A stretch of DNA of 64,000 nt from contig CAWFBT010000008.1 of assembly GCA_963814095.1 (NCBI GenBank), positions 1-64,000 of the forward strand, written 5' to 3'. Below the pieces are notes generated by a model. That model had not been told where the DNA came from, ran no database searches, and saw only the letters and a program-made list of their open reading frames with translations. This DNA comes from JACVRW01 sp963814095 (GTDB taxonomy: Bacteria; Actinomycetota; Thermoleophilia; Solirubrobacterales; Thermoleophilaceae). Below are positions 51,024 to 59,787 of this stretch, in pieces (position 1 is the first letter of the stretch; each line of letters begins with the position of its first letter). Both the position numbers and the translations under genes were made by a program.

Positions 51024-52544
51024 GTGCTCGCCGCAGTCAGCACCTTCGCCCTCGAGGGCATCCGCAGCCACCAGATCACCGTGGAGGTCGACGTCCGCCG
51101 CGGCCTGCCGACCTTCACGCTCGTCGGCCTGCCGGATAGGGCCGTGCGCGAGTCCCGCGAGCGCGTGCGCGCGGCGCTGCTCAACTCGGAGCTCGGCTTT
51201 CCGCAGCAGCGCATCACGGTCAACCTCGCGCCCGCGCACGTGCGCAAAGCCGGCGCGAGCTTCGATCTGGCGATCGCGGTGGCGCTGCTGGTCGCTACGG
51301 AGCGCGTGCCCGCCGAGGCGCTCGCGGGCTGCGCGCTGGCGGGTGAGCTGTCGCTGTCGGGTGAGATCCGCCCGATCCGCGGCGCGCTGGCGGCAGCGCT
51401 CGGCGCCCGCGCCGCGGGCCATTCGCGCCTGCTCGTGCCGTCCGCCAACGCGCCCGAGGCGGCGCTCGTCGAAGGCGTGGCCGTAAGCGGAGTCCCCTCG
51501 CTCGCCCGGCTCGCCGACCTGTTCCACGGGCGCTGGGACCCGGACCCGGTCGATCCCGCGCTGCCCGCTCGCGCGCACGCCGAGAACGCGGTCGACCTGG
51601 CCGACGTCCGCGGCCAGTCCGACGCCAAGCGCGCGCTCGAGATCGCCGCGGCGGGCGGACACAATCTGCTCATGGTCGGCCCGCCCGGCGCGGGCAAGAC
51701 CATGCTCGCGCGCCGCCTACCGGGGATCCTGCCGCCGCCCACCTTCGAGGAGGCCCTCGAGATCACCCAGGTGCACAGCGTCGCCGGCATCGGCAGCGGC
51801 AGGCTGGCGGGCGAGCGCCCGTTCCGCGCTCCCCACCACACGATCTCGCCGCAGGGGCTCGTGGGCGGCGGGGCGCGCCCGATGCCCGGCGAGATCACCC
51901 TCGCGCACCGGGGCGTCCTCTTCCTCGACGAGCTGCCCGAGTTCAGCCGCACGGCGGTCGACGCGCTGCGCCAGCCGCTCGAGGAAGGGCGCGTCGAGGT
52001 GATGCGCGGTCAGCGCACGCTCGAGTTTCCCGCCAACGCGATCGTGGTGGCGGCGTGCAACCGCTGTCCCTGCGCGCGGCCCGCGGACCGTTGCGACTGC
52101 GAGCCCGGCCAGCTGTCGCGCTACCGGCGCCGGCTGAGCGGGCCGCTCGTCGACCGCATCGACCTCGTCTGCCAGGTCGAGCGCGTTCCGGCGGTCGAGC
52201 TTGTCGGCGACGCGCACGACAACTGTGTCTCCTCGACGGACGTGCTTGCCCGGGTGGTGGCCGCCCGCAGCCGCCAGCGCGAGCGGCTGCGCGGCGCACG
52301 GGCACTGTGCAACGGAGACATGGACGGCAGGCTCACCCGCCGCCAGGTGCCGCTCGACGGTGAGCTCGCCGCGCGGCTGCTCGCCGTGCGCAGCCGCATC
52401 GACCTGAGCGGCCGCGGGCATGACCGCGTGCTGCGCGTGGCGCGGACGATCGCGGACCTCGACGGGCGCGACACGGTCGCCGCGCGCGACCTGGACGAGG
52501 CGCTCGCCTACCGCGTCGACAGCTGGGAGGCGCTGGCGGCGTGA
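51024..52544 (+). CDS. comM: ComM/YifB-family Mg-chelatase-like AAA ATPase
   Basis: GTG 51024 gives 506 residues of normal length: N-terminal Lon-protease-like domain (EVDVRRGLPTFTLVGLPDRAVRESRERVRAA), Walker A MVGPPGAGKTMLARRLPGILPP, the FRAPHHTISPQGLVGGG loop, Walker B GVLFLDELPEF and a cysteine cluster NRCPCARPADRCDC. ComM-type helicases promote branch migration during natural transformation. It overlaps dprA by 4 nt, and comM-dprA-yraN is a conserved gene order. Confidence 0.92.
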   Translation: MLAAVSTFALEGIRSHQITVEVDVRRGLPTFTLVGLPDRAVRESRERVRAALLNSELGFPQQRITVNLAPAHVRKAGASFDLAIAVALLVATERVPAEALAGCALAGELSLSGEIRPIRGALAAALGARAAGHSRLLVPSANAPEAALVEGVAVSGVPSLARLADLFHGRWDPDPVDPALPARAHAENAVDLADVRGQSDAKRALEIAAAGGHNLLMVGPPGAGKTMLARRLPGILPPPTFEEALEITQVHSVAGIGSGRLAGERPFRAPHHTISPQGLVGGGARPMPGEITLAHRGVLFLDELPEFSRTAVDALRQPLEEGRVEVMRGQRTLEFPANAIVVAACNRCPCARPADRCDCEPGQLSRYRRRLSGPLVDRIDLVCQVERVPAVELVGDAHDNCVSSTDVLARVVAARSRQRERLRGARALCNGDMDGRLTRRQVPLDGELAARLLAVRSRIDLSGRGHDRVLRVARTIADLDGRDTVAARDLDEALAYRVDSWEALAA

Positions 52545-53644
52545 TCGACGTCTGCGACCCCTGCCTCCGGCGGAGCCTCCTGATCGCCCATCTGGCGCCG
52601 CGCATCGCGGGCCTGCTCACACAGCGACGCGGCCGGCGCGTGGCCGGCCTCCTGGCCCTGCCCGAGGACCAGCTGCTCGCCGCCGCTGCAGGGCGCCGGA
52701 TCGGCGAGGCGCTCGCCTTCCTCGAGTCCTTTGACGCGGACGCCGAGCGCGAGCGGCTCGACCTGCCCGGAGCGCTCGCCGTCTGCGCGCACGCCCACGC
52801 CTACCCGGCGCTGCTCGGCGAGCTCGACGACCCGCCCGCCGTCCTCTTCGGAGCCGGGCGGCCCGACGCGCTCGTGGCGCTCCGGGACGAGCCGGCCGTG
52901 GCGGTGGTCGGCACCCGCCGGGCGAGCCCGTACGGCGCGGAGGTCGCCTACTCGCTCGGCCGCGGGCTCGGCGCGTCGGGCGTGCCGGTGGTCAGCGGCC
53001 TGGCGCTCGGCATCGACGCTACGGCGCACCGCGGCTGTCTCGACGGTCGCGGCCTGCCGCTGGCCGTGTTGGCCTGCGGGCCCGACGTGGCCTACCCGCG
53101 GCGGCACCGCTCGCTGCACGAGCGGATACGGGCCGCCGGGGTCGTGCTGTCGGAGCTTCCGCCCGGGACGGCGCCCTTCCTGTGGGCGTTCCCGGCCCGC
53201 AACCGGATCATGGCCGGGCTCGCGCGGATGACGGTGGTGGTCGAGGCGGCGCAGCCGAGCGGCAGCCTGATCACCTCCGACTTCGCGCGCGACCTGGGCC
53301 GCTCCGTCGCCGCGGTGCCGGGCCGCGTGACCTCGCGCTTCGCGCACGGCACCAACGGGCTGCTCCGCGACGGCGCCGTGCCGATCACCGGGACGGAGGA
53401 CGTGCTCGACGAGCTGTTCGGCGTTGACGTGCGGCGCCCGCCTGCGAGCGTCGTCCGGGCACCCCTGCCTGAGGACCCCGTCCTGCGCGAGGTGCTCGAC
53501 GCCGCCGAGCAGAGCGACTCGATCGACTCGATCGCGGAGCGCACCGGGCGCGGCGCCGCGGAGATCCGGGCTGCCCTCGGACGGCTCGAGGTCGATGGCC
53601 ACGTCGTGCGCAGGGCGCTGGGCGGCTGGGAGCGGCGGGCATGA
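52541..53644 (+). CDS. dprA: DNA-processing protein DprA
   Basis: GTG 52541 overlaps the comM stop. The 367-residue protein has the Rossmann-like DprA core: VAVVGTRRASPYGAEVAYSLGRGLG, SGLALGIDATAHRGCL, SELPPGTAPFLWAFPARNRIMAGL and QPSGSLITSDFARDLGRSVAAVPG, plus a C-terminal winged helix (DSIDSIAERTGRGAAEIRAALGRLEVDG). DprA loads RecA onto incoming single-stranded DNA. It suggests transformation-related functions, though competence in the host is not shown. Confidence 0.93.
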   Translation: MIDVCDPCLRRSLLIAHLAPRIAGLLTQRRGRRVAGLLALPEDQLLAAAAGRRIGEALAFLESFDADAERERLDLPGALAVCAHAHAYPALLGELDDPPAVLFGAGRPDALVALRDEPAVAVVGTRRASPYGAEVAYSLGRGLGASGVPVVSGLALGIDATAHRGCLDGRGLPLAVLACGPDVAYPRRHRSLHERIRAAGVVLSELPPGTAPFLWAFPARNRIMAGLARMTVVVEAAQPSGSLITSDFARDLGRSVAAVPGRVTSRFAHGTNGLLRDGAVPITGTEDVLDELFGVDVRRPPASVVRAPLPEDPVLREVLDAAEQSDSIDSIAERTGRGAAEIRAALGRLEVDGHVVRRALGGWERRA

Positions 53645-54060
53645 GTGCCGTCCGTGGCGACGATCACCGCCGCGCTCTCGGCGCGAGCGGCGAGGAGCTC
53701 GCCGCCCGGCATCTCGAGGCGCGAGGCCTCGAGATCGTCGACCGCAACTTCCGCACCCGCCACGGCGAGCTCGACCTGGTCGCAAGGGATGAACGGAGGG
53801 TCGTCTTCTGCGAGGTCAAGACGCGCATCGTCAGCGCGAGGGCCGGGCCGCTCGGCTCGCCGCGCCCCTACGGGCCGCTCGATTCGATCGGCGTGCGCAA
53901 GCGCCGCCAGGTCCGGGCGATGGCGCGCATCTGGCTCGCGGATGCCCACGACCGGCTCGGCTCGGGTTCGCCCGCAGAGATCCGCTTCGACGCGGTGGGT
54001 ATCACGCTGGACGGCTCGGGGCGACTGATCGAGCTGGAACACCTCGAGGGGGCGTTTTGA
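53641..54060 (+). CDS. YraN/UPF0102 nuclease-like protein
   Basis: ATG 53641 overlaps the dprA stop by 4 nt. The 139-residue protein has the UPF0102 pattern: GASGEELAARHLEARGLEIVDRNFRTRHGELDLVARDERRVVFCEVKTR, where the E...GExDxx...ExK residues form an endonuclease-like active site, and a late GITLDGSGRLIELEHLEGAF. A loop (RIVSARAGPLGSPRP) is longer than in many homologues. The family is found with dprA, topA and rnhB. Biochemical role is poorly known. Confidence 0.88.
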   Translation: MSAVRGDDHRRALGASGEELAARHLEARGLEIVDRNFRTRHGELDLVARDERRVVFCEVKTRIVSARAGPLGSPRPYGPLDSIGVRKRRQVRAMARIWLADAHDRLGSGSPAEIRFDAVGITLDGSGRLIELEHLEGAF

Positions 54061-54133
54061 GTGGCTTGCCGGCCCTCCTTGCCGCCCCGACGCAGCTCCC
54101 CGCGGCGACCGGAACGCCCAGGGGCTCCGGCCG

Positions 54134-54898
54134 CTACCCCTCCAGCGCCAGCTGTGTGTATGCGATCGACTGGAACGACATCCGGTGCAGCGGCGACACG
54201 CCCATTGCCGCGATCGCCGCCCGATGCTCGGGCGTCGAATAGCCGACGTTCGTCTCGAAGTCCCAGCCGGGATGGCGCTCGGCCGCGCGGCGCATGTAGC
54301 GGTCACGGCTCACCTTGGCCAGCACCGAGGCCGCGGCGATCGCGGCGCTGCGGCAGTCGCCGTCGATCACGGCGCGCTGCTCGTGGCCGAAGGCGGGCAC
54401 GTTGAAGCCGTCCACGAGGCACATCGTCCCCGGCCGCGCGACGCCGAGCAGGGAGGTGCGGAGCGCCTCGAGGTTCGTGTTGTGCAGGCCGCGCTCGTCG
54501 ATGCCGCGAACGCAGCGCGACACGATCAGCGAGCGCGCGGCCGCGCGCATGACGATCGGATAGAGCTCCTCGCGGCCTTCCGCGGTGTGCTGCTTGGAGT
54601 CGTTCAGCTTCGACAGTGCGCGCCGGTCCGACAGGGTCAGCCGCTCGAGGTCGAACAGCACGGCGGCGGCGACCAGCGGTCCGGCGAGCGAGCCCCGGCC
54701 GGCCTCGTCAGCGCCCGCGACGAAACGGCAGCCGAGCTCGCGATCGAATGCGAACAGCCGACGGCCCGTGCCGGCGCGGCGCTTGGCGCGCGCGCGGCGC
54801 CGGGCGGCCTTGGCGCCGTCCGTCCGGGCGGCGGTCTTCGCGCCCTCCGCCGCCGGCGGATCGTTCGGCGTCGTCTCGTCAGGCTCCGTGGTCCCCAA
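54134..54898 (-). CDS. rnhB: Ribonuclease HII
   Basis: The 254-residue protein has a basic, Ala/Lys/Arg-rich N-terminal extension (about 1-50) before the catalytic core: GADEAGRGSLAGPLVAAAV (Asp64, Glu65), LVDGF (Asp) and GDCRSAAIAAASVLAKVSRDRYM. RNase HII removes ribonucleotides from DNA. The extension is unusual in length. It ends the minus-strand translation/secretion cluster, convergent with yraN. Confidence 0.92.
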   Translation of the reverse strand: MGTTEPDETTPNDPPAAEGAKTAARTDGAKAARRRARAKRRAGTGRRLFAFDRELGCRFVAGADEAGRGSLAGPLVAAAVLFDLERLTLSDRRALSKLNDSKQHTAEGREELYPIVMRAAARSLIVSRCVRGIDERGLHNTNLEALRTSLLGVARPGTMCLVDGFNVPAFGHEQRAVIDGDCRSAAIAAASVLAKVSRDRYMRRAAERHPGWDFETNVGYSTPEHRAAIAAMGVSPLHRMSFQSIAYTQLALEG

Positions 54899-54969
54899 GA
54901 TCGCGGCCGATCATAGGACCGCGCACGGCGGAACGGCCCGCGACATCCCGCGGAGCGCGATTCGCGGGC

Positions 54970-55578
54970 CTAGAAGAAGCCGATCCTGTTGGGCGGCCAG
55001 TACGTCATGAAGGCCTTGCCGATCATCCACTTCTTGGGGACCGGCCCCCACTCGCGGCTGTCGGCGGACGCGCCGCGATTGTCGCCCATCATGAAATACA
55101 TGCCGTCCGGCACGGTGATCTCACCGGGGAGATTGCAGATGCCACATTCCGAGTCGAGCCGCGCGTAGGGCTCGTCCAGCTTGCGGCCGTTGATGTAGGC
55201 CGCGCCGTCGATCACCTTCAGACGGTCGCCGGGCTCCCCGATGACGCGCTTGATGAAGTTCGTGTCGGAGCGGTCCTCGGTCGGCTCCGGGCAGGACGTG
55301 TCGCCCGGATGCTGGACACCGCAGCTGTTGGTGTCGGCGCCGGCCGGAGGCTTGAAGACGACGATGTCACCGCGATCCGGGTCGCCGAAGCGGAAGCTCA
55401 CCCGGTCGACCAGCACCCGCTGGCCGATCTCGAGCGTCGGGACCATCGACTCGCTCGGGATCCGGAACGGCTTGACGAGAAAGGCCTGGATACCGAGCGC
55501 CAAGCCCAGCGCGACCGCGACGATCGTGACCAGTTCGATGAGCGAGCCACGAGTGCTCTTTTCCTTCGTGCGAGCCAT
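54970..55578 (-). CDS. lepB: Signal peptidase I
   Basis: ATG 55578 (202 residues) follows a GAGG 6 nt upstream; a GTG four codons earlier is possible. One N-terminal membrane helix (about 15-34), the nucleophile Ser44 in RIPSESMVPTLE, and the general base Lys110 in NFIKRVIGEPGDRL are visible, with box E GDNRGASADSREWGPVP. A Cys-containing loop (NSCGVQHPGDTSCPEP) and a second CGIC suggest extracytoplasmic disulfides. It removes Sec signal peptides. Confidence 0.92.
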   Translation of the reverse strand: MARTKEKSTRGSLIELVTIVAVALGLALGIQAFLVKPFRIPSESMVPTLEIGQRVLVDRVSFRFGDPDRGDIVVFKPPAGADTNSCGVQHPGDTSCPEPTEDRSDTNFIKRVIGEPGDRLKVIDGAAYINGRKLDEPYARLDSECGICNLPGEITVPDGMYFMMGDNRGASADSREWGPVPKKWMIGKAFMTYWPPNRIGFF

Positions 55579-55608
55579 CCTCCGCCTCACGAGGCTTCTG
55601 GAGCCGCC

Positions 55609-56406
55609 CTACGACTTTTCGCCGCTGGGCTCGGCCTCACTGTCTTCGGCGGTCTGCCCGTCGGCAGACGGCTCGGCGTCAGCGCTCGCCTCCGGCGTGC
55701 CCGCGGCCTCAGCCGCCGGCTCACCGGCCGGCTCAGGCGCCTCGGCATCCTCCGACGCCTCCGGCTCACTGGCCGTCTCTGGCTCGCCGGCCGCCTCCGG
55801 CTCACTGGCCGTTTCTGGCGCGCCGGCCGCCTCCGGCTCATCGGGCGCCTCCGACGCCTCGGCAGCCTCCCGCCCCCCGCCGCCCTCGGGCGCATCAGCC
55901 GCGGGCGCCTCGCCGGCGGGCGCGGCCTCTGCTCCGCCCTCGGCGGCGGCCGCCTCGGCCTCGGCCTGCTCGACCGCCACCTGCTCCGCCAGCTCCTCCT
56001 CGCCGGGGCGCGGCGCGTCGTCCGCCGGCATCGCGCCCGTCTCGAACTGCTCGGGCTGCCCAGTCCAGCGGCGCTCGCGGACGCGCGAGGCGCGGCCGAC
56101 CCGGTCACGCAGGTAGTAGAGCTTGGCGCGCCGCACGTCGCCGCGGGCGGCCACCTCGATGCGCTCGATCTTCGGCGAATGCAACGGGAACGTCCGCTCC
56201 ACGCCCACTCCGAACGACTGCTTGCGCACCGTGAACGTCTCGCGTACGCCGCTGCCCTGGCGCTTGATCACCACGCCCTCGAACACCTGAGTACGGCGCC
56301 GCTGGCCCTCGACCACCTGGAAGTGGACGCGGACGCGGTCGCCCGCCTGGAAAGCGGGGACGCGTCGCAGCTGAGCGCGCTCGATGCTGTCGATGAGTCC
56401 GGGCAT
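55609..56406 (-). CDS. rplS: Ribosomal protein L19 with long acidic C-terminal tail
   Basis: ATG 56406 gives 265 residues, whereas L19 is usually about 115. Residues 1-115 are ordinary L19 (FQAGDRVRVHFQVVEGQRRRTQVFEGVVIKRQGSG, KIERIEVAARGDVRRAKLYYLRDRVGRASRVRER). The remaining ~150 residues are almost only Ala, Glu, Pro, Gly, Asp and Ser, including a 12-residue repeat (EPEAAGEPETAS). The tail is intact to the stop. It should protrude from the 50S subunit and be disordered. Confidence 0.92.
   Translation of the reverse strand: MPGLIDSIERAQLRRVPAFQAGDRVRVHFQVVEGQRRRTQVFEGVVIKRQGSGVRETFTVRKQSFGVGVERTFPLHSPKIERIEVAARGDVRRAKLYYLRDRVGRASRVRERRWTGQPEQFETGAMPADDAPRPGEEELAEQVAVEQAEAEAAAAEGGAEAAPAGEAPAADAPEGGGGREAAEASEAPDEPEAAGAPETASEPEAAGEPETASEPEASEDAEAPEPAGEPAAEAAGTPEASADAEPSADGQTAEDSEAEPSGEKS
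55757..55840. repeat. 36-bp tandem repeat within rplS tail
   Basis: Two near-identical 36-bp units (55757-55792, 55793-55828) and a partial third encode EPEAAGEPETAS-like 12-residue repeats in the L19 tail. They differ at only a few positions, so the tail length is likely to vary between strains by slippage. Confidence 0.75.
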
Positions 56407-56514
56407 GAGTGAGTGGGATTCCGTCGCGGCGGTCCGGGTCGGGAGGCACAAGAAAGCGCGACCTCCCGGGAGCCGTCGCGCGTGAGGGGCAATGGTAGCG
56501 AAGCTCTCCGGACC

Positions 56515-57198
56515 TCAGGGTGCGTCCGGCCGGGCTCGTTCGCGGCTGCGCTCGCGACGCCAATCGTGCACCCGCGCGTGGTCCCCCGACAGCAGCACCT
56601 CGGGGACCGTGTGCCCGTGCCAGTCGTAGGGGCGCGTGTAGTGCGGGTACTCGGGCGCACCCTCGAGCGCCTCGCTGAACGACTCCTCGACGGCGCTCTC
56701 CTCGTGCCCAAGCGCCCCGGGGAGCTTCCGGATCACGGCGTCGCAGACGACCATGGCCGCCAGCTCGCCGCCAGATAGGACGTACGGTCCGATCGAGACC
56801 ACGTCGCTGGCGAGCTGTTCGTGGACGCGCTCGTCGAAGCCCTCGTAGCGACCGCACAGCAGCGTCAACGCCGGCTCCGCCGCCAGCTCCTGGGCCAGCC
56901 CCTCGTCGAACTGCCGCCCTCCTGGAGCGAGCGCCACAACCCGCCGCTGCCGGCGCAGCTCGAGCGGGTCGGCGTCGTAGCGATCCCTGAGCGCGGCCTC
57001 GACGACGTCCACCCTGATGACCATGCCGGCGCCGCCGCCGTAGGGCGTGTCGTCGACCTGGCCGGCCTTGAGCGGGGTCGTGGCGCGCAGGTCGACAAAG
57101 GACAGCTCGTGCCCGCGCTCGAGCGCATTCGTCACGTGGCGCTGGCTCCTGAACCACTCGAACCAGTCCGGAAAGAGCGTCAGCACGTCGATGTTCAC
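56515..57198 (-). CDS. trmD: tRNA (guanine-N1)-methyltransferase TrmD
   Basis: GTG 57198 overlaps the rimM stop by 4 nt and gives 227 residues. TrmD landmarks are FPDWFEWFR, the loop DDTPYGGGAGMVIRVDVVE, and the trefoil-knot SAM site LLCGRYEGFDERVHEQL and SIGPYVLSGGELAAMVV. It makes m1G37 in tRNAs next to the anticodon. Its place between rimM and rplS is the conserved order. Confidence 0.94.
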   Translation of the reverse strand: MNIDVLTLFPDWFEWFRSQRHVTNALERGHELSFVDLRATTPLKAGQVDDTPYGGGAGMVIRVDVVEAALRDRYDADPLELRRQRRVVALAPGGRQFDEGLAQELAAEPALTLLCGRYEGFDERVHEQLASDVVSIGPYVLSGGELAAMVVCDAVIRKLPGALGHEESAVEESFSEALEGAPEYPHYTRPYDWHGHTVPEVLLSGDHARVHDWRRERSRERARPDAP

Positions 57199-57626
57199 CC
57201 GAGGAACTCCCGGTTCACGCGGATCTCGCGAGCATCGAGATCGATGCTCTCGATCGCGTCGGACACGAGCGGGACGAGCGTGCCGTCGTCCAGCTCGAGC
57301 AGGCTGCAGGACGGCCCTTCGATCACCCGCGCGACCGGGCCGAGGCCCACCACGCTGCAGCGGGTCAGGTCGGCGGCGAGCCACTCGTCGTCGGCGAGCT
57401 CGTCCTCGATCAGCATCGTCTCGCCGCGGACGGCGCCAGGGTCGTCGAGGCCCGAGAGCCGGATCAGCGGGCGCTCGTCGGTGCCCGCACGTCGCTCGAT
57501 GACCCGCGCTTCCGAGCCGAGCATCAGCTCCGCCCCCTCGGGGAGCGGGTGCTGCGGGCCCTCCACGTAGAAACTGCCGTCCAGGCCGTGCGGCTTCCCG
57601 ACCCGCCCGGCGGTGACGAGCGTCAA
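57195..57626 (-). CDS. rimM: Ribosome maturation factor RimM
   Basis: TTG 57626 overlaps the khpA stop by 4 nt. The 143-residue protein has the RimM N-terminal barrel (VTAGRVGKPHGLDGSFYVEG and RLSGLDDPGAVRGETMLIED) and a PRC-barrel half ending LVPLVSDAIESIDLDAREIRVN. It is shorter than the usual ~170 residues. RimM assists 30S head maturation around S19. Confidence 0.9.
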   Translation of the reverse strand: MTLVTAGRVGKPHGLDGSFYVEGPQHPLPEGAELMLGSEARVIERRAGTDERPLIRLSGLDDPGAVRGETMLIEDELADDEWLAADLTRCSVVGLGPVARVIEGPSCSLLELDDGTLVPLVSDAIESIDLDAREIRVNREFLG

Positions 57627-57856
57627 TCGACGACGTCGACCAGTACGCGGGTTCCCTGGCGGACGGCGGACGCCTTGATCACGGTCCGCAGCGCCGCCAC
57701 GGTCCGGCCGCCGCGGCCGATCACCTTGCCGGCGTCGTCCTGCCCGACGTGCAGCTCGAGCACGACCGTCCCATCGGGCTCCTCGAACGACTCGACGCTC
57801 ACCTCGTCCGGACTGTCGACGAGCGACCGGGCGAGGTAGGTGAGAAGCTCGTCCAC
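57623..57856 (-). CDS. khpA: KH-domain RNA-binding protein KhpA
   Basis: The 77-residue protein is a single KH domain with the GxxG loop in GKVIGRGGRTVAALRTVI. KhpA pairs with KhpB to bind RNA in Gram-positive bacteria and influences cell division and expression. It begins 3 nt after rpsP and overlaps rimM, its usual setting. Confidence 0.92.
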   Translation of the reverse strand: MDELLTYLARSLVDSPDEVSVESFEEPDGTVVLELHVGQDDAGKVIGRGGRTVAALRTVIKASAVRQGTRVLVDVVD

Positions 57857-57859
57857 CTA

Positions 57860-58420
57860 CTACGAGCCGGAGTTGCCGCCCTCGGCGGCCTCCGCCTCCT
57901 CGGCGGGAGCAGCCTCGACACCCTCGGGCGCAGTGGCGTCCGCGGCGGCTCCGGTGACCTCGGCAGCCTCCGCCTCGTGCGCCTCGACCGCCTCGGCTAC
58001 GTCGGCCTCGGGCGCCTCGGCCTCCGGCGCGGCATCAGGCGCGGCCGGCTCAGCCGGCTGCTCCGCCTCGGCGGCCTGCTCGACCTGCGACGGCGGCGTC
58101 GCCGCCTCCATCGCCACCGGAGCGGCGGTGGCCGGGCTCGCGGCGGCAACCGCGGCCGAGGTCTTCGGGTCCGCGGTGAGTCCCTTGGCCTGCGCCTTCA
58201 TCAGCTGCTTGACCGTGCCGGTCGGCTGCGCCCCGCGGGCGACCCAGTGCTGGAAGCGCTCCTCGTCGATGCGGATCGTCGAGGGCTCGGTCTGCGGGTT
58301 GTAGTGGCCGATCGTCTCGATGAAGCGGCCGTCGCGCGGCGAGCGCTGGTCGGCGACGACGACGCGCCAGATCGGATTCTTCTTGCTCCCCACGCGGGTG
58401 AGGCGGACTCGTACGGACAT
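57860..58420 (-). CDS. rpsP: Ribosomal protein S16 with long Ala/Glu-rich tail
   Basis: ATG 58420 gives 186 residues, while S16 is about 80-90. Residues 1-85 are normal (VRVRLTRVGSKKNPIWRVVVADQRSPRDGRFIETIGHYNPQ, and HWVARGAQPTGTVKQLM). The ~95-residue remainder is Ala/Glu/Pro-rich (AEAEQPAEPAAPDAAPEAEAPEADV) and ends GGNSGS. This tail resembles that of L19 encoded three genes downstream. Confidence 0.92.
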   Translation of the reverse strand: MSVRVRLTRVGSKKNPIWRVVVADQRSPRDGRFIETIGHYNPQTEPSTIRIDEERFQHWVARGAQPTGTVKQLMKAQAKGLTADPKTSAAVAAASPATAAPVAMEAATPPSQVEQAAEAEQPAEPAAPDAAPEAEAPEADVAEAVEAHEAEAAEVTGAAADATAPEGVEAAPAEEAEAAEGGNSGS

Positions 58421-58433
58421 AGGCCGGAAGAGG

Positions 58434-59762
58434 TTAGCGACCGCCGGCGAGTTGCTGCAGGTTCGGCATCCGGCCCTTCGCGATCTGCTTCATCAGCTTC
58501 TTCATCTGACCGAACTGCTTGACGAGGTGCGACACCGCCTGCACCGAGGTCCCCGAGCCGCGCGCGATCCTGCGCCGGCGCGAGCCGTCGATCATCGTCG
58601 GGTTGGCCCGCTCCTCGGGCGTCATCGAGCGGATGATCGCCTCCAGCCGGTCGAGCTCCTTCTCGTCGACGTTGAGGCCGCCGAGCTGCTGACCCATACC
58701 CGGCATCATCTTCAAGAGCGAGCCGAGCGGCCCCATCTTGCGGACCTGCTGCATCTGCTCGAGGAAGTCATCGAGCGTGAACTGCTCCTTGCGGATCTTC
58801 TTCTCGAGCTCCTGCGCCTGGCGCTCGTCCATTTGGCGCTCGGCCTTCTCGACGAGCGTCATCACGTCGCCCATGCCGAGGATCCGCTGCGCCATTCGAT
58901 CCGGGTGGAAGCGCTCGAAGTCGCCGAGCTTCTCGCCCGTCGACGCGTACAGGATCGGCTTGCCGGTGACCGCCTTCACCGACAGCGCCGCGCCGCCCCG
59001 CGAGTCGCCGTCCAGCTTGGTGAGGACGACGCCGTCGAAGTTGGCCGTCTCGGCGAACTGCTCGGCGACGTTGACCGCGTCCTGGCCGGTCATCGCGTCG
59101 ATCACGAGCAGCACGTTGTGCGGCTTGGTGCGCTTCTTGACGTCGGCAAGCTCCTGCATGAGCTCCTGATCGATGTGCAGCCGGCCGCTCGTGTCGATGA
59201 TGAGCGCATCGCGGCGGTCGCGCTTGGCCTGGTCGAGCGCCCACTCCGCGATGTCGACCGGGTTGCGCCCGGTTCCCTGCTCGTAGACGGTCGCGCCGGC
59301 CTGGGCGCCGACCTTGACCAACTGGTCGACCGCGGCGGGCCGGTAGACGTCGCAGGCCGCCACGGCCACGTCCATGCCGTGCTCCTCGCGCAGGTGGCGC
59401 GCGAGCTTGCCGCAGGCGGTCGTCTTGCCCGAGCCCTGCAGGCCCGCCATCAGGATCACGGTCGGCCCCGGGCGCGCCAGGGCGAGGTCACGTCCCGCGC
59501 CGCCCATCAGCTCGGTCAGCTCGTCGGCGACGATCTTCACGACCTGCTGGCCCGGGTTCAGCGAGCTGAGCACGTCCTGCCCGAGCGCCCGCTCCTTTAC
59601 GGCCGAGGTGAACTCCTTGACGACCTTGAAGTTGACGTCCGCCTCGAGCAGAGCGAGGCGCACCTGGCGCATCGCCTTGTTCACGTCCTCCTCGGTCAGC
59701 TGGCCGCGCGAGCGAACGTCGCCGAGCGCATCCTGAAGCCTGTCTGAGAGGGCGTCGAACAT
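58434..59762 (-). CDS. ffh: Signal recognition particle protein Ffh
   Basis: The 442-residue protein has the N/G GTPase (P-loop MAGLQGSGKTTACGKLA, DTSGRLHIDQELM, LTKLDGDSRGGAALS) and a Met-rich M domain (FLEQMQQVRKMGPLGSLLKMMPGMGQQLGG and RRRRIARGSGTSVQAVSHLVKQFGQMKKLM). It binds 4.5S RNA and signal peptides and delivers nascent membrane proteins to FtsY, which is encoded a few genes upstream. No 4.5S RNA gene is recognised here. Confidence 0.94.
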   Translation of the reverse strand: MFDALSDRLQDALGDVRSRGQLTEEDVNKAMRQVRLALLEADVNFKVVKEFTSAVKERALGQDVLSSLNPGQQVVKIVADELTELMGGAGRDLALARPGPTVILMAGLQGSGKTTACGKLARHLREEHGMDVAVAACDVYRPAAVDQLVKVGAQAGATVYEQGTGRNPVDIAEWALDQAKRDRRDALIIDTSGRLHIDQELMQELADVKKRTKPHNVLLVIDAMTGQDAVNVAEQFAETANFDGVVLTKLDGDSRGGAALSVKAVTGKPILYASTGEKLGDFERFHPDRMAQRILGMGDVMTLVEKAERQMDERQAQELEKKIRKEQFTLDDFLEQMQQVRKMGPLGSLLKMMPGMGQQLGGLNVDEKELDRLEAIIRSMTPEERANPTMIDGSRRRRIARGSGTSVQAVSHLVKQFGQMKKLMKQIAKGRMPNLQQLAGGR

Positions 59763-59787
59763 GAACGAAAGAGGCTAGAGGACCCGC

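Noticed and set aside
58320..59747. Plus-strand frame opposite ffh
   Set aside because: Leu/Arg/Val-rich shadow of the conserved ffh gene.
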